A DNA stretch of 64,000 nucleotides from assembly GCA_029213065.1 (NCBI GenBank), contig JARGPH010000029.1, forward strand, positions 16,185-80,184. The letters run 5' to 3'. Below the pieces are notes generated by a model. It had not been told where the DNA came from. It made no database searches and was given only the letters and a program-made list of their open reading frames with translations. Below are positions 35,933 to 45,094 of this stretch, one piece after another. How positions within the stretch are numbered: the stretch's first letter is position 1; the number at the start of each line of letters is the position of its first letter. The translations under genes were made by a program, and so were the position numbers. The DNA comes from Verrucomicrobiales bacterium (GTDB lineage: Bacteria; Verrucomicrobiota; Verrucomicrobiia; Verrucomicrobiales; DEV007).

Positions 35933-35961
35933 AGTTTGAAAGCGGTTGATCTTTTCTGCTC

Positions 35962-36870
35962 TCAGTCAAAGAACGGGAAGAGTCGTTTGATTTCCGCCTC
36001 TCCCGGTTGGTGGGCGTATTCGCAGATTTCAAAAACTTCGGCATATTTCGCCTCGTTGCCCTTCTCTTCGCCATACCATTTGACCAATGATTCGCGGAAC
36101 TTATCGGCGATGTTCCCATCCCGGTTTTGCCAACTCTTCGTGAGGAACTTTTTACGCATTATCTCATCGCCTGCGAAACGTTGAGTAAGCGTTTTTTCGG
36201 TCCCGAGCGCTCCGCCTTCGTAGACCTGAGAGGCGAGTGCGTCGATGGCGTCCAGTTTTTTGTCGAAGACATCATCAATCGAAACGGCGATGTCGGCCTT
36301 GAAGGGATAGGGTGTCGTGAACCTGTCGTAGAAATAGAGGAATGTAGTGGCGTGTTGGATTGCGGGGGTATCAGGTACGTAGAAGGGAACTCGTATCATA
36401 AATGCAGCGTCACGCACGAGGAGGCCGGCGTTGCGATGGTCGGGATGGTAGTCGTAGGGGCGGTGGGTGATGACGATGTCAGCGTCCCATTCACGAATGA
36501 GTCGCGCGATGATTTTCCGGTTCTCCAGCGTCGGCATAATCTCGCCATCGTGAATGTCGAGCACCTCGACTTCGATCCCGAGTCGCCTCGCTGCTTCTTC
36601 GACCTCAGCGATTCGCCGTTTCGCGAGGGCGCCGCCGGACTCTTTCCAGTGACCAATGTCACCGTTTGTCACAGAAACGAATTTTACTTTGTGCCCCAGT
36701 GCTGTCCATTTCGCGGCGCAGCCGGAGAGACGAAATTCGGCATCATCCGGGTGAGCGCCGAAAGCGATGATGCGGAGAGGTTTCTCTTTTGATTCCTGTG
36801 AGGAGCCGATTGTGGTCGCGAGGAGAGTAGCTAAAATCAGGCTGTAACCGGTAATTCGGGCAAAGTTCAT
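35962..36870 (-). CDS. Exported PIG-L (LmbE-like) deacetylase
   Basis: The product is 302 residues with a signal peptide. The zinc motif AHPDDAEFRLSGC follows at about residue 37, and the later HRPYDYHPDHRNAG supplies the remaining ligands. PIG-L enzymes remove N-acetyl groups from sugars such as GlcNAc derivatives. Export suggests action on an external glycan or glycoconjugate. The short intergenic repeat copy A lies after its stop codon. Confidence 0.9.
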   Translation of the reverse strand: MNFARITGYSLILATLLATTIGSSQESKEKPLRIIAFGAHPDDAEFRLSGCAAKWTALGHKVKFVSVTNGDIGHWKESGGALAKRRIAEVEEAARRLGIEVEVLDIHDGEIMPTLENRKIIARLIREWDADIVITHRPYDYHPDHRNAGLLVRDAAFMIRVPFYVPDTPAIQHATTFLYFYDRFTTPYPFKADIAVSIDDVFDKKLDAIDALASQVYEGGALGTEKTLTQRFAGDEIMRKKFLTKSWQNRDGNIADKFRESLVKWYGEEKGNEAKYAEVFEICEYAHQPGEAEIKRLFPFFD

Positions 36871-37029
36871 ACCGGGTTTTTCTCATTTTTTTAAATCCCG
36901 ATCAAGAGTTTGCAGGCCGTGTTCAGGGCTTTCAACGGTGAGCCTGCAGCAGGTTGCAAGGGCAGCCCGCCTGTTCGGGCGCACTTAGGTAGCTTGTCAT
37001 TGGCTTGAGTTTCCAAATAGCATCCCGGC

Positions 37030-38379
37030 ATGATTGATTCCTCTCCTCCTCCTTCGCGTCGTGAGATTCTCGGATTGGGAATTCCCGCGATCGCAGGGGG
37101 CGCTGCGGTTCGCATTGGTGGGAGTGACAGTCACGCTGCTGAAGCGAAGCTTGAGGGCGGGGTTGGCGCGTCATGGCCGGTTCGGCGTCGGAAAATCGAG
37201 CGAAAGTGGCTTGAAATCCTCGGAGACTTTCCCACTGAGATTCCAGATCTGAAGGTCGAGATGAAGGAGGCTCCGTGGGACGAGGAGGGGATCACCCGGT
37301 ATCATGTCAGCTATCAGTCGGAGTCGGATGATAGAGTGACGGCGTGGTTATTGGTCCCTGATGCGGCTGGCGGGAAACCAACGCCGGCGATTATCTGTAT
37401 TCACAGCACGACCTGGGGTTCAGGAAAAGATCAGGTGATCGGGTTGTCGGGGAAGCGTCCCGTCGATCCCGCTCCGGATCCTCAGATCGGTGTCGACTAC
37501 GGTCTCACTCATGCCCGTCACGGGTTCATCACTTTGAGTATTGATGTGATCACGGATGGTGAGCGTATTGAGCCGAAACGGCGGGTCATGGATACACGTG
37601 TGTTTTACAAGAAGCATCCTGAATGGTCCGTCATCGGCAAGACGATCTGGGATTGCAGTCGTGGCGTCGATTTTCTGCAGTCACTGGATTTCGTGGACTA
37701 CGATCAAATCGGGGTAACGGGGCTTTCGCTCGGAGGGCACATGGCGATCTTTGTGGCTGCTTTTGAGCCTCGAATTTCCGCGACGGTTGCGAATGGAGGG
37801 GTCCTCGATATGCATCGACACACTGATGCTTTTTCCCGCGTTCCAAAGGATAACAACTGGGAGCCATGGGAGGAGGGTGTTGATGAACCTACCAACAGCG
37901 CAAAACTGGAAAAACGATTCGGATTTAAAACCAACAGTGGTCCTTTTATCTATCTGAAGAATTTCCGGAAGTATGTCGATGACCAGAGTTTACCGCTGCC
38001 GGTCAACATTGACGATCTCATGATGCTGGTCGCTCCGCGTCCCATGTTGGTGATTTCAACCGAACAGGAATTCTACCGGCACAAGTTTTTCGAGAAGGCA
38101 CCGAAGGTTCTCGATGTTTACATTAACTGGCAGGATGTCGACGGTCTCCCGAGCGTTCTCACGGCAAGGAAGGAGCGGCTCGGGTGGGATGATACGGTGG
38201 CTTACTACGATTCGAACCACAACATCGGTGAAGAGAAGCTGACCCGACAATTCGGTGGATTCGGGGCCGGTGATTGCTTCAGCTGGTTCTCCTTTCCGGG
38301 GCGTCATGGGCTTCCCGGAGTGGCGCGGCGAATGAGCTTTGCCTGGTTTGACCGGTGGCTCGGGCGGACGTTGTATTGA
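37030..38379 (+). CDS. Tat-exported alpha/beta hydrolase (acetylxylan-esterase/dienelactone-hydrolase-like)
   Basis: The product is 449 residues. The Tat-type start SRREILGLGIPAIAGGAA is followed by a lid-less alpha/beta hydrolase fold with nucleophile elbow GLSLGGHMA (about residue 235). DLMMLVAPRPMLVI supplies the region of the acid residue, and the His is near the C-terminus. The relation to acetylxylan esterases is by motif only. A 160-base upstream gap holds small hairpins. It is divergent from the PIG-L gene. Confidence 0.87.
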   Translation: MIDSSPPPSRREILGLGIPAIAGGAAVRIGGSDSHAAEAKLEGGVGASWPVRRRKIERKWLEILGDFPTEIPDLKVEMKEAPWDEEGITRYHVSYQSESDDRVTAWLLVPDAAGGKPTPAIICIHSTTWGSGKDQVIGLSGKRPVDPAPDPQIGVDYGLTHARHGFITLSIDVITDGERIEPKRRVMDTRVFYKKHPEWSVIGKTIWDCSRGVDFLQSLDFVDYDQIGVTGLSLGGHMAIFVAAFEPRISATVANGGVLDMHRHTDAFSRVPKDNNWEPWEEGVDEPTNSAKLEKRFGFKTNSGPFIYLKNFRKYVDDQSLPLPVNIDDLMMLVAPRPMLVISTEQEFYRHKFFEKAPKVLDVYINWQDVDGLPSVLTARKERLGWDDTVAYYDSNHNIGEEKLTRQFGGFGAGDCFSWFSFPGRHGLPGVARRMSFAWFDRWLGRTLY

Positions 38380-38437
38380 GCTGCTTTTTCGGTAGGACCC
38401 ACTGTCTCGTGGTCAGAAGCCGCTCTCGAAGGCGTTT

Positions 38438-41400
38438 TTAGTTCTCTTTTGCATCTTGAGAGTTGATCGTGATCAAGCCAGCGTGGGTGAGGGGTAATGC
38501 GTTCTTACGGCCCCTGTTGTAGATCGCCATTGAGAAAGATTCGGATGCCCGCCCATTGATGAGTGAAAATATTTTGTTTAATTCCGGAATGGGATCTCCG
38601 ACGTTAATCCACTGACCCTCTTTGCTTCTCCATATCGAAATAAATCTCGCCCATGTCATATCAGCGGAATCTCGAGTTGTTATAGATGTCGAAAAATAAT
38701 GAGTATTTGATAGTAGATACATCACCATGAATCGACCGTCCTTCATTCTTGCTACAACCGATTTTGAAACATTGGGGTAAACCTTCTCGAAATTACCCTG
38801 CTCGGACGCCAGTTCCTTCAAATCAACAGGCCCGTCGGCATCCCACAACCATAGTTTTCCATCGCTATCGATCGAACTCGCCCATCCGCCGCCGGTAGCA
38901 ATTGACTGTATATTCGTAAGCGCTTCTTGTGGCGGGCGCTGCCAGGCCTTTTTGACTCCCATCCATTCCGGCGTGAGTTCGAGGTTATCATAGAGCGGTC
39001 CCCAGACTCGGGCGGTTCCGTCCTTGAGAAGGGCGATGCATTGCCTGTCATCACCTGCAAGGTCGAGAATTCCAATTTCAGACAGCTCGGGAGGTAAGTC
39101 CCGGGATAAGAAAATGGGGCTCGGATTGGGGCTGGCACCTACAAACTCAAGATTATCTTCCTCCGAAAGCAGGGCAAACGAATTGCCTCCTATCGGAAAG
39201 AGTTTTCGGATATTTTGACGGTCACCTTTGCCATTGGATGAGATCGTTTCTCCATTCTTTCGCAGACCGATCCAGCCGAGATGCTGCAGCAGTACCTGGG
39301 AGAAATCGGAGGTGCCTTCTGCTTTCGAAAGATCTATTGGAGATCCGTCGCCGAGGGTTCCGTAGGCTTTGAGGTTTCCGGCGGCTGGGGTGTGGAGATC
39401 TTTGCTGTCTAATTCATTCGGGTTTTCTAGTGTTCCGATCGTGATTAAACCTCCTGCACCAGGAGTGGTTTTGTCTCCGGCACGCTTGTGAAAGGAAAAG
39501 GCGGACGGACTGAGCCCTTTTATCCGTTTCAAAAAATCGTTCGGAAAATTCGAAACTAAAGGTTGGAACCAATTTCCTTCATCGGACTGAAACAGCGTGT
39601 AGACATCGGAAAAAATGGAATCCCGAACAGAATAGTCGAGATTCGTTTCGGATGTATTCCCGCTGGGGCTGATGACAAGAATTCTGTTTCCTCCTTTCCA
39701 AATCATACCCTGAAGGCCGCTGGAACTAAGAGCTTTCTTAAACTGTCCCTGCGCTGCTTTTATTTGAGGTGTTTCAATTTCAGGAGATTCGTTCCATGCT
39801 TTTAAGACTCCGTCGTTGGTCACTGCTGCCGCGTAATCTTGTGTCAGTCCGATGGAGACAACATTCGTTAACTCTTCGGTCGCTGATTTGGACCAGCGCT
39901 CTTTTTTGAAAGTGGTTCCCGGAGTTTCGTCGAACTGCGGACCCCATACCCTCACGGTTTTATCCCGAAGCAGAGCAATGACTCCCCAGGTTCCGACAAC
40001 GCAATCGGTCACTCCAATGGTTTGAGCATCCGACGGCACGTCTTCGACAGTCTTGTTGCTGGAATCCCCTGGCAATATATCAGCAAAAACATGCAGTTTG
40101 TGATCATTACTGATCAGAGAAAATCCATCATAATGGCCACGACAGATCTTGGTAACACCGCTCATCTCACCGCGACCGTCCGAGGAGATGGTGTCTCCGG
40201 TCGCCCGCAGCGCTATCCACCCGGTCTCGTGTAGAACGACTTGAATAAAGTCGTTAATGCCCTCTGCTTTGCTGAGATCGATAGGACTTTCCTTGAAGCC
40301 CATTGTTCCAAAAGCCACGAGTGGGCCCGGCTTCGCTTTGGCTGAGTCGCTCGAGCTCAACTGCGAGGTGTTCGGTATTGTTAGAGGGAGTAGGTCTACC
40401 TTTTCAGGGGGCTGTCCTCGCCAGTGGAAAAAGGCAGCTGAGGATAGGCCGATCACGGCAAGAGCCGAAGCGATCACCAGTGGTAACCTTTTTCCGGGGG
40501 GCGATTTTTCAGGCGTGCTCGTTGCCCGGGTCACGTCGTCTTTAATCTCCGTCGCTTGTTGATAGCGCAGCTCGACATTGCTCTCCATCGCCTTCATTAC
40601 GACCTCATCGATACGAACATCGACTTGCACGGTCTTTGACGGCGGCGAGTAGGCTCCCTGTGGCCGGGTCCCCGTGAGCATTTCGTAAATGACCACTCCG
40701 AGAGAGTAGATATCGGCACGATGATCCACCTCTGCGGTCGACTCCCACTGCTCTGGTGCCATGTAGAAAGGCGTCCCCATAGAAGTGCCGGTGAGAGTTA
40801 AGCCGGTTCCAAGAGCATCGCTCTCAGTTCCTATCAGCTTGGCAAGACCGAAGTCCGCGATGTGCACCTGGCCTTTGAGATCGATTAGAATGTTAGCAGG
40901 TTTAATGTCTCGATGGGTAACCCCTTCATCGTGCGCGAACTGAAGCGCATCGCAGATCTGAGGGATAATCTTAAGCGCTTGCTCCGGTTTCAATTCTCCG
41001 GTGCGGATCATTTGATTGAGATCTGCGCCATCGACAAACTCCATGATGAAATAGAAGAGATTTCCATGGCTCCCCTCATCATCTGACTGGTCTATCTCTC
41101 CGAAATCGAAAATCGTAACAATGTTCGGATGATTCAGCCGTGCCAGAACCTGCGCTTCCCGCTCGAAACGCAGGGCAAACCCCTCATGCATTTCAGGAGG
41201 ACAGGTGAGCACTTTCAATGCCACGGTTCGATCAAGTCGAGGCTGACGCGCGCGATAAACCGCTCCCATCCCGCCAAGTCCGATCATCTTCTCAATTTCC
41301 AGTTCGGGAAACAGTTCACGTAGTCGCTTAATAGGGACCGCGAACTGCGGAATGTTTTCAGACGTTTCCACCTCTCTACGAGGAGGCGCCGAACCGGTCT

Positions 41401-41578
41401 CAGCCGACGATTGCTGCTGAAGGTTTTTGTCCGCCGGAGGAGGAGAGAGCATCGTGTCTGCATCGAGCAAGCAGGTCGGGCACATCCCGGAGGGAGCCTG
41501 AGGCGGAATTATGTTTCCGCAGGTTGGACAGGTTTTGCTGCCTGGTTCAGTGGGTTTTTCCGTCAGGTTCTCCGTCAT
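38438..41578 (-). CDS. Zinc-ribbon Hanks-type Ser/Thr kinase with duplicated RCC1-like sensor region
   Basis: The product is 1046 residues from ATG 41578 (or 1077 from 41671). The zinc ribbon comprises Cys17, Cys20, Cys33 and Cys36. The kinase domain (about 95-345) has GLGGMGAVYRA, Lys122, HRDIKPANI and DFGLAKL. A TM helix near residue 398 (LPLVIASALAVIGL) leads to an outer part made of two related halves, about 420-730 and 735-1040. They share GTMG/GTLG, IDLSKAEG, GWIALR/GWIGLR and RVWGP. Each half resembles RCC1-type propeller blades. Target and ligand are unknown. Confidence 0.9.
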   Translation of the reverse strand: MTENLTEKPTEPGSKTCPTCGNIIPPQAPSGMCPTCLLDADTMLSPPPADKNLQQQSSAETGSAPPRREVETSENIPQFAVPIKRLRELFPELEIEKMIGLGGMGAVYRARQPRLDRTVALKVLTCPPEMHEGFALRFEREAQVLARLNHPNIVTIFDFGEIDQSDDEGSHGNLFYFIMEFVDGADLNQMIRTGELKPEQALKIIPQICDALQFAHDEGVTHRDIKPANILIDLKGQVHIADFGLAKLIGTESDALGTGLTLTGTSMGTPFYMAPEQWESTAEVDHRADIYSLGVVIYEMLTGTRPQGAYSPPSKTVQVDVRIDEVVMKAMESNVELRYQQATEIKDDVTRATSTPEKSPPGKRLPLVIASALAVIGLSSAAFFHWRGQPPEKVDLLPLTIPNTSQLSSSDSAKAKPGPLVAFGTMGFKESPIDLSKAEGINDFIQVVLHETGWIALRATGDTISSDGRGEMSGVTKICRGHYDGFSLISNDHKLHVFADILPGDSSNKTVEDVPSDAQTIGVTDCVVGTWGVIALLRDKTVRVWGPQFDETPGTTFKKERWSKSATEELTNVVSIGLTQDYAAAVTNDGVLKAWNESPEIETPQIKAAQGQFKKALSSSGLQGMIWKGGNRILVISPSGNTSETNLDYSVRDSIFSDVYTLFQSDEGNWFQPLVSNFPNDFLKRIKGLSPSAFSFHKRAGDKTTPGAGGLITIGTLENPNELDSKDLHTPAAGNLKAYGTLGDGSPIDLSKAEGTSDFSQVLLQHLGWIGLRKNGETISSNGKGDRQNIRKLFPIGGNSFALLSEEDNLEFVGASPNPSPIFLSRDLPPELSEIGILDLAGDDRQCIALLKDGTARVWGPLYDNLELTPEWMGVKKAWQRPPQEALTNIQSIATGGGWASSIDSDGKLWLWDADGPVDLKELASEQGNFEKVYPNVSKSVVARMKDGRFMVMYLLSNTHYFSTSITTRDSADMTWARFISIWRSKEGQWINVGDPIPELNKIFSLINGRASESFSMAIYNRGRKNALPLTHAGLITINSQDAKEN

Positions 41579-42200
41579 GGCCGTAAGATGATTGGATTCA
41601 GTCGCGCTGGAACTGGCAAATGCTTGCTTTCCTCCCTTTATGAACTGTTTAGAGTTTTTAGTTTTCTCCAATTAAGTAAAATTTCGTTAAGGAGTAACTT
41701 TGGTGCGGGTGCGGTTCATAGAGAATCTGATTCTCTGGTCTTCTACACCTTCTACAGAATCCATTACCAGGAAACTAAAAACATGAGCAAATATGCTGCA
41801 TTTGCTGCTACTGAGGTCGTAAATACTTTTACAAGGATTCGGCACGACGCCTGGCGAAGATACTGAGATGGCCCCTTCTTCGAGCAGGTTGGTCGTAGCG
41901 GAGTGAGCGCGTTCTGTGACGATGTCAGGATCTGTTTGTAGATCGCCTGAGCCGGTGTATCTAAAATCTTTGCGCTTGAGATTCTGAGTTAGCGAACAGG
42001 TTTCGATCGCGGCGACGCTTACCTTCCTGTTTCCTCCCGGGCCGGCTGCGGTGCCTTTTCGAAAAGACGTTGTCTTGTCGTAGGGCGCAGCAAAAATAAA
42101 AACGGCCCGCAACGAGTTGCGGGCCGCTCTGGCAAAGGAGAATCGCTGGAACCGTGAGTTCCGGCGATTGGATTTGTCTGATTTAAAACGGATCGCGGGA
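41579..42200. other. Gap between kinase and nspC, no convincing gene
   Basis: Apart from the nspC terminator, I see no gene with a credible start or family in these 620 bases. A 141-codon open frame on the minus strand (41687-42112) begins inside the terminator hairpin, and a 27-codon frame on the + strand begins at 41783. A 16-base palindrome is at 41716-41731. The stretch may be a decayed gene. Confidence 0.5.
42092..42126 (-). terminator. Terminator of nspC
   Basis: The perfect 11-bp stem (42103-42113 with 42116-42126) has an A-rich + strand flank (42092-42102) that gives a U-rich tail on the minus strand. Confidence 0.88.
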
Positions 42201-43490
42201 TTAGCCGAGACGCATTTTGTAATCTTCGTAGGTGAACTGGCGCACGGTTTCGATTTCGCCGTCTTCTTTCAGGATCGCAATGTCAGGAAGGCGCACGCCG
42301 TTGAAGGTCGTGTTTTTCACCATGGTGTAGTGAGCCATGTCGTGAAAGACAACCTGATCACCGATTTGAAGCGGCTCGTCGAAGCTGTAGTCGCCGATGA
42401 CATCACCTGAGAGACAGGTGGGTGCACCGAGGCGGTAGGTGTGTTTCTTTTCACCGGCTTCGCCTGAGTTCTCAAGTCCTGCGCGGTAGGGCATTTCAAG
42501 GACGTCGGGCATGTGAGCGGTTGCTGATACATCGAGGACAGCGACGTCCATACCGTTTTCGACGAGGTCAATGACGCTGCCAACGAGCACACCGGTTCCG
42601 GTTGAAATCGCTTCGCCGGGTTCGAGGTAAATCGTGAGCTGTGGGTAGCGAGCCTGGATTTCTCCGATGATGCGGACGAGACGCTCGATGTCATAACCGG
42701 GTGTGGTGATGAGGTGACCGCCGCCCATATTGAGCCACTTCATCTTTTTGAGGTGGCTGTCAAATTTAGCGGTGACGTGCTCGAGGGTTCTTTCCAGTGC
42801 ATCGGAGCCCTGTTCGCAAAGCGTGTGGAAGTGGAGTCCTTCGATCCCGTCGAGATCAGCGCCTTCGAGTTTGGAGGCGAGAACGCCAAAGCGGGATCCG
42901 TGACCACAGGGGTTGTAGATCTCAGCGACGGATTCTGCGTATTCAGGATTGATGCGGAGACCGGGGGAAACCTTTTTGTCGGCGCTGAGAACCTCTTCGC
43001 GGTAGCGTGACCACTGCGAGAGGGAATTGAAAACGATATGGTCGGAAATCTTTACGAGTTCCGTCATCTCCGCAGGGGTGTAGGCCGGAGAGAAGACGTG
43101 AACTTCACCGCCGAATTCCTCAGCTCCGAGACGCGCTTCGTGCAGACCGCTTGCGGTGGTTCCGGCGAGATAGTTACGAAGGGTCGGGTAGAGGTTGAAG
43201 CAGGCGAAGGCCTTTTGAGCGAGGAGGATGTGCGCGCCGGTCCGGTCCTGAACGTCCTTGAGGATGCGTCCGTTCCGCTGAAAGGCAGAGTGGTCCAGGA
43301 GGTAGCAGGGGGTCGGAAGATCGCAGGCTTTCGCTGCTTCCGCGAGGCGGGTAAAGGTTGCCTCCGGGGTGTCGGGGAGACACTTTGATTCGGGTGCAAT
43401 TACGGGTGGCGCTGCGTTGGTTGCTGCGTCTGTGAAGAGAGTGGATGGGGTGAGGGCAATTTCGCGCTCGGATGATTCGTCGATATACAT
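42201..43490 (-). CDS. nspC: Carboxynorspermidine decarboxylase NspC
   Basis: The product is 429 residues. It decarboxylates carboxy(nor)spermidine to (nor)spermidine using PLP. The fold type III enzyme shows the Schiff-base Lys93 in LLAQKAFACF, the GHGSRFG loop, MGGGHLITTPGYD and EPGEAI. The region around CLSGDVIGDY completes the active site. A Ser/Thr/Ala-rich N-terminal extension of about 45 residues precedes the core. The start is ATG 43490. It lies downstream of the dehydrogenase gene on the same strand, with a 151-base gap containing a strong hairpin, and ends at its own terminator. Confidence 0.93.
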   Translation of the reverse strand: MYIDESSEREIALTPSTLFTDAATNAAPPVIAPESKCLPDTPEATFTRLAEAAKACDLPTPCYLLDHSAFQRNGRILKDVQDRTGAHILLAQKAFACFNLYPTLRNYLAGTTASGLHEARLGAEEFGGEVHVFSPAYTPAEMTELVKISDHIVFNSLSQWSRYREEVLSADKKVSPGLRINPEYAESVAEIYNPCGHGSRFGVLASKLEGADLDGIEGLHFHTLCEQGSDALERTLEHVTAKFDSHLKKMKWLNMGGGHLITTPGYDIERLVRIIGEIQARYPQLTIYLEPGEAISTGTGVLVGSVIDLVENGMDVAVLDVSATAHMPDVLEMPYRAGLENSGEAGEKKHTYRLGAPTCLSGDVIGDYSFDEPLQIGDQVVFHDMAHYTMVKNTTFNGVRLPDIAILKEDGEIETVRQFTYEDYKMRLG

Positions 43491-43574
43491 TTGATAAGAA
43501 TAGAAAAAATTAAAAGAGAGTTCTCCCCGCAGGGGGATGGGCAGGCGCTTGCGTGAAGGGCACAACGCGTTGCG

Positions 43575-43596
43575 TTCGTGTTTGATGAAACACGAA
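43575..43596. promoter_or_regulatory. 22-base perfect inverted repeat between the polyamine genes
   Basis: TTCGTGTTT (43575-43583) and AAACACGAA (43588-43596) flank a GATG loop. A 10-base palindrome, CAACGCGTTG, lies at 43563-43572. The position is the nspC 5' leader. It lacks a T-run, so an operator or translational control element is more likely than a terminator. Confidence 0.4.
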
Positions 43597-43641
43597 AATT
43601 CGGACCGGCGGGGCGCAGGCTGGTGAAAACCAACTCTACGC

Positions 43642-44853
43642 CTACGGTCTCAATGAATGATCCACTTCAAGGACATGCCAGGGAAGCCCCCAGGCATTTA
43701 GATCGTCCATGAAGGGATCGGGGTCGAGCTGCTCGAGATTCCACACCCCGGGACGCAGCCACGCTCCGGACATGAGTTGTCGTGCCCCGATCATTGCGGG
43801 AACGCCTGCGGTATAACTAATCGCCTGACTTTTCACTTCTTCGAAGCACGTTTGATGGTCACAAATATTGTAGATGAAACGAGTTGCCGTTTCTCCGTTT
43901 TCTTTGAGACGTCCTGTGATCATGCAACCAATACAGGTTTTGCCTTTGGTCAGTGGACCGAGGGACGCAGGATCAGGTAATATTTCTTTTAGAAATTGCA
44001 ATGGAATAACTTCCTTCCCCTCATAATTGATGGGTTCGATGGAAGTCATCCCGATGTTCTCCAACACCTTCAAATGGGTGATGTAGTTCTGGGAGAAGGT
44101 CATCCAAAATCGAATTCGCTTCAGCCCGGGAAGGTTTTTCGCGAGGCTTTCGAGTTCCTCATGATACAAAAGGTAGATGTCCTTCGGTCCAATTTCGGGG
44201 AAATCGAATTCGCGGGAAATCGAGAGGGCGGGGACGGTCTTCCACTCGCCATTTTCCCAGTAGCGCCCATCCGCCGTGATTTCACGAATATTGATCTCGG
44301 GATTGAAATTCGTGGCAAAAGGCAAACCGTGATCGCCTGCGTTCGCGTCGAGAATGTCGACGGTTTCGATTTCGTCGAACCAGTGTTTCAACGCGTAAGC
44401 GCAAAAGACGTTTGTCACGCCGGGGTCAAATCCACTGCCGAGGATGGCGGTGAGCCCGGCTTTTTCAAAGCGCTCCTGATAGTCCCACTGCCACTTGTAT
44501 TCGAAATGCGGGTCATCGAGTGGCTCGTAGTTCGCGGTATCGAGATAGTGCACGCCTGCTTCGAGGCACGCATCCATGAGGGTGAGATCCTGATAGGGGA
44601 GCGCAATGTTCAGAAGAACCTTCGGCTGGACCTCTTTGAGAAAGGCAACCGTTTCGGCCACGTTATCCGCATCGAGACAAGCCGTCTTCACCGTGACGCC
44701 GGTGGACGCAAGAATGTCAGCTGCAATCGCATCGCACTTTTCCAAAGTGCGGCTTACGAGCCAAACTTCGCCAAAGGTAGCCGCGTCCTGCGCGCACTTG
44801 TGCGCGACGACATTGCCAACTCCTCCGGCTCCCACGATAACGGTTTTCTGCAT
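43642..44853 (-). CDS. Carboxynorspermidine dehydrogenase (saccharopine-dehydrogenase family)
   Basis: The product is 403 residues. It condenses aspartate semialdehyde with a diamine (putrescine or diaminopropane) to give carboxy(nor)spermidine. The Rossmann motif VIVGAGGVGNVVAHKC is at the N-terminus, and GSGFDPGVTNVF, DYQERF and WLRPGVWNLEQLDPDPFMD are conserved in the family. With nspC it forms the two-step alternative pathway for triamine synthesis that replaces SpeE/SpeD. The gene is on the same strand as nspC, upstream of it. Confidence 0.92.
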   Translation of the reverse strand: MQKTVIVGAGGVGNVVAHKCAQDAATFGEVWLVSRTLEKCDAIAADILASTGVTVKTACLDADNVAETVAFLKEVQPKVLLNIALPYQDLTLMDACLEAGVHYLDTANYEPLDDPHFEYKWQWDYQERFEKAGLTAILGSGFDPGVTNVFCAYALKHWFDEIETVDILDANAGDHGLPFATNFNPEINIREITADGRYWENGEWKTVPALSISREFDFPEIGPKDIYLLYHEELESLAKNLPGLKRIRFWMTFSQNYITHLKVLENIGMTSIEPINYEGKEVIPLQFLKEILPDPASLGPLTKGKTCIGCMITGRLKENGETATRFIYNICDHQTCFEEVKSQAISYTAGVPAMIGARQLMSGAWLRPGVWNLEQLDPDPFMDDLNAWGLPWHVLEVDHSLRP

Positions 44854-45094
44854 AGACGATAGATCGCTGTGAAATTCGAGTTCATCCGAAGATTAGTCAA
44901 TCGGTATTATGATAGGCTGAGTGACAAATTCAGGGGGATTTTCGGCAAGGTTGAGGCCTGCGGGACTTCCGGCCATCTTGGTGATCGGGCGGTTTCAGGC
45001 AGAGGCTTGTAAGGCGTAAAATTTCGACCCGCTTTGGTGGCAACTGTGTCATGGTGCCATCTCAATTCCTGTATGGGCCCGAGGCTCGCTACTT

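Noticed and set aside
41716..41731. Small 16-base palindrome, considered as a CRISPR or att repeat.
   Set aside because: Only one copy with no spacer array or neighbouring integrase.
41687..42112. Minus-strand open frame of 141 codons between the kinase and nspC.
   Set aside because: It begins within the nspC terminator hairpin, has no family match and no start context, so it is recorded only as part of a gap.
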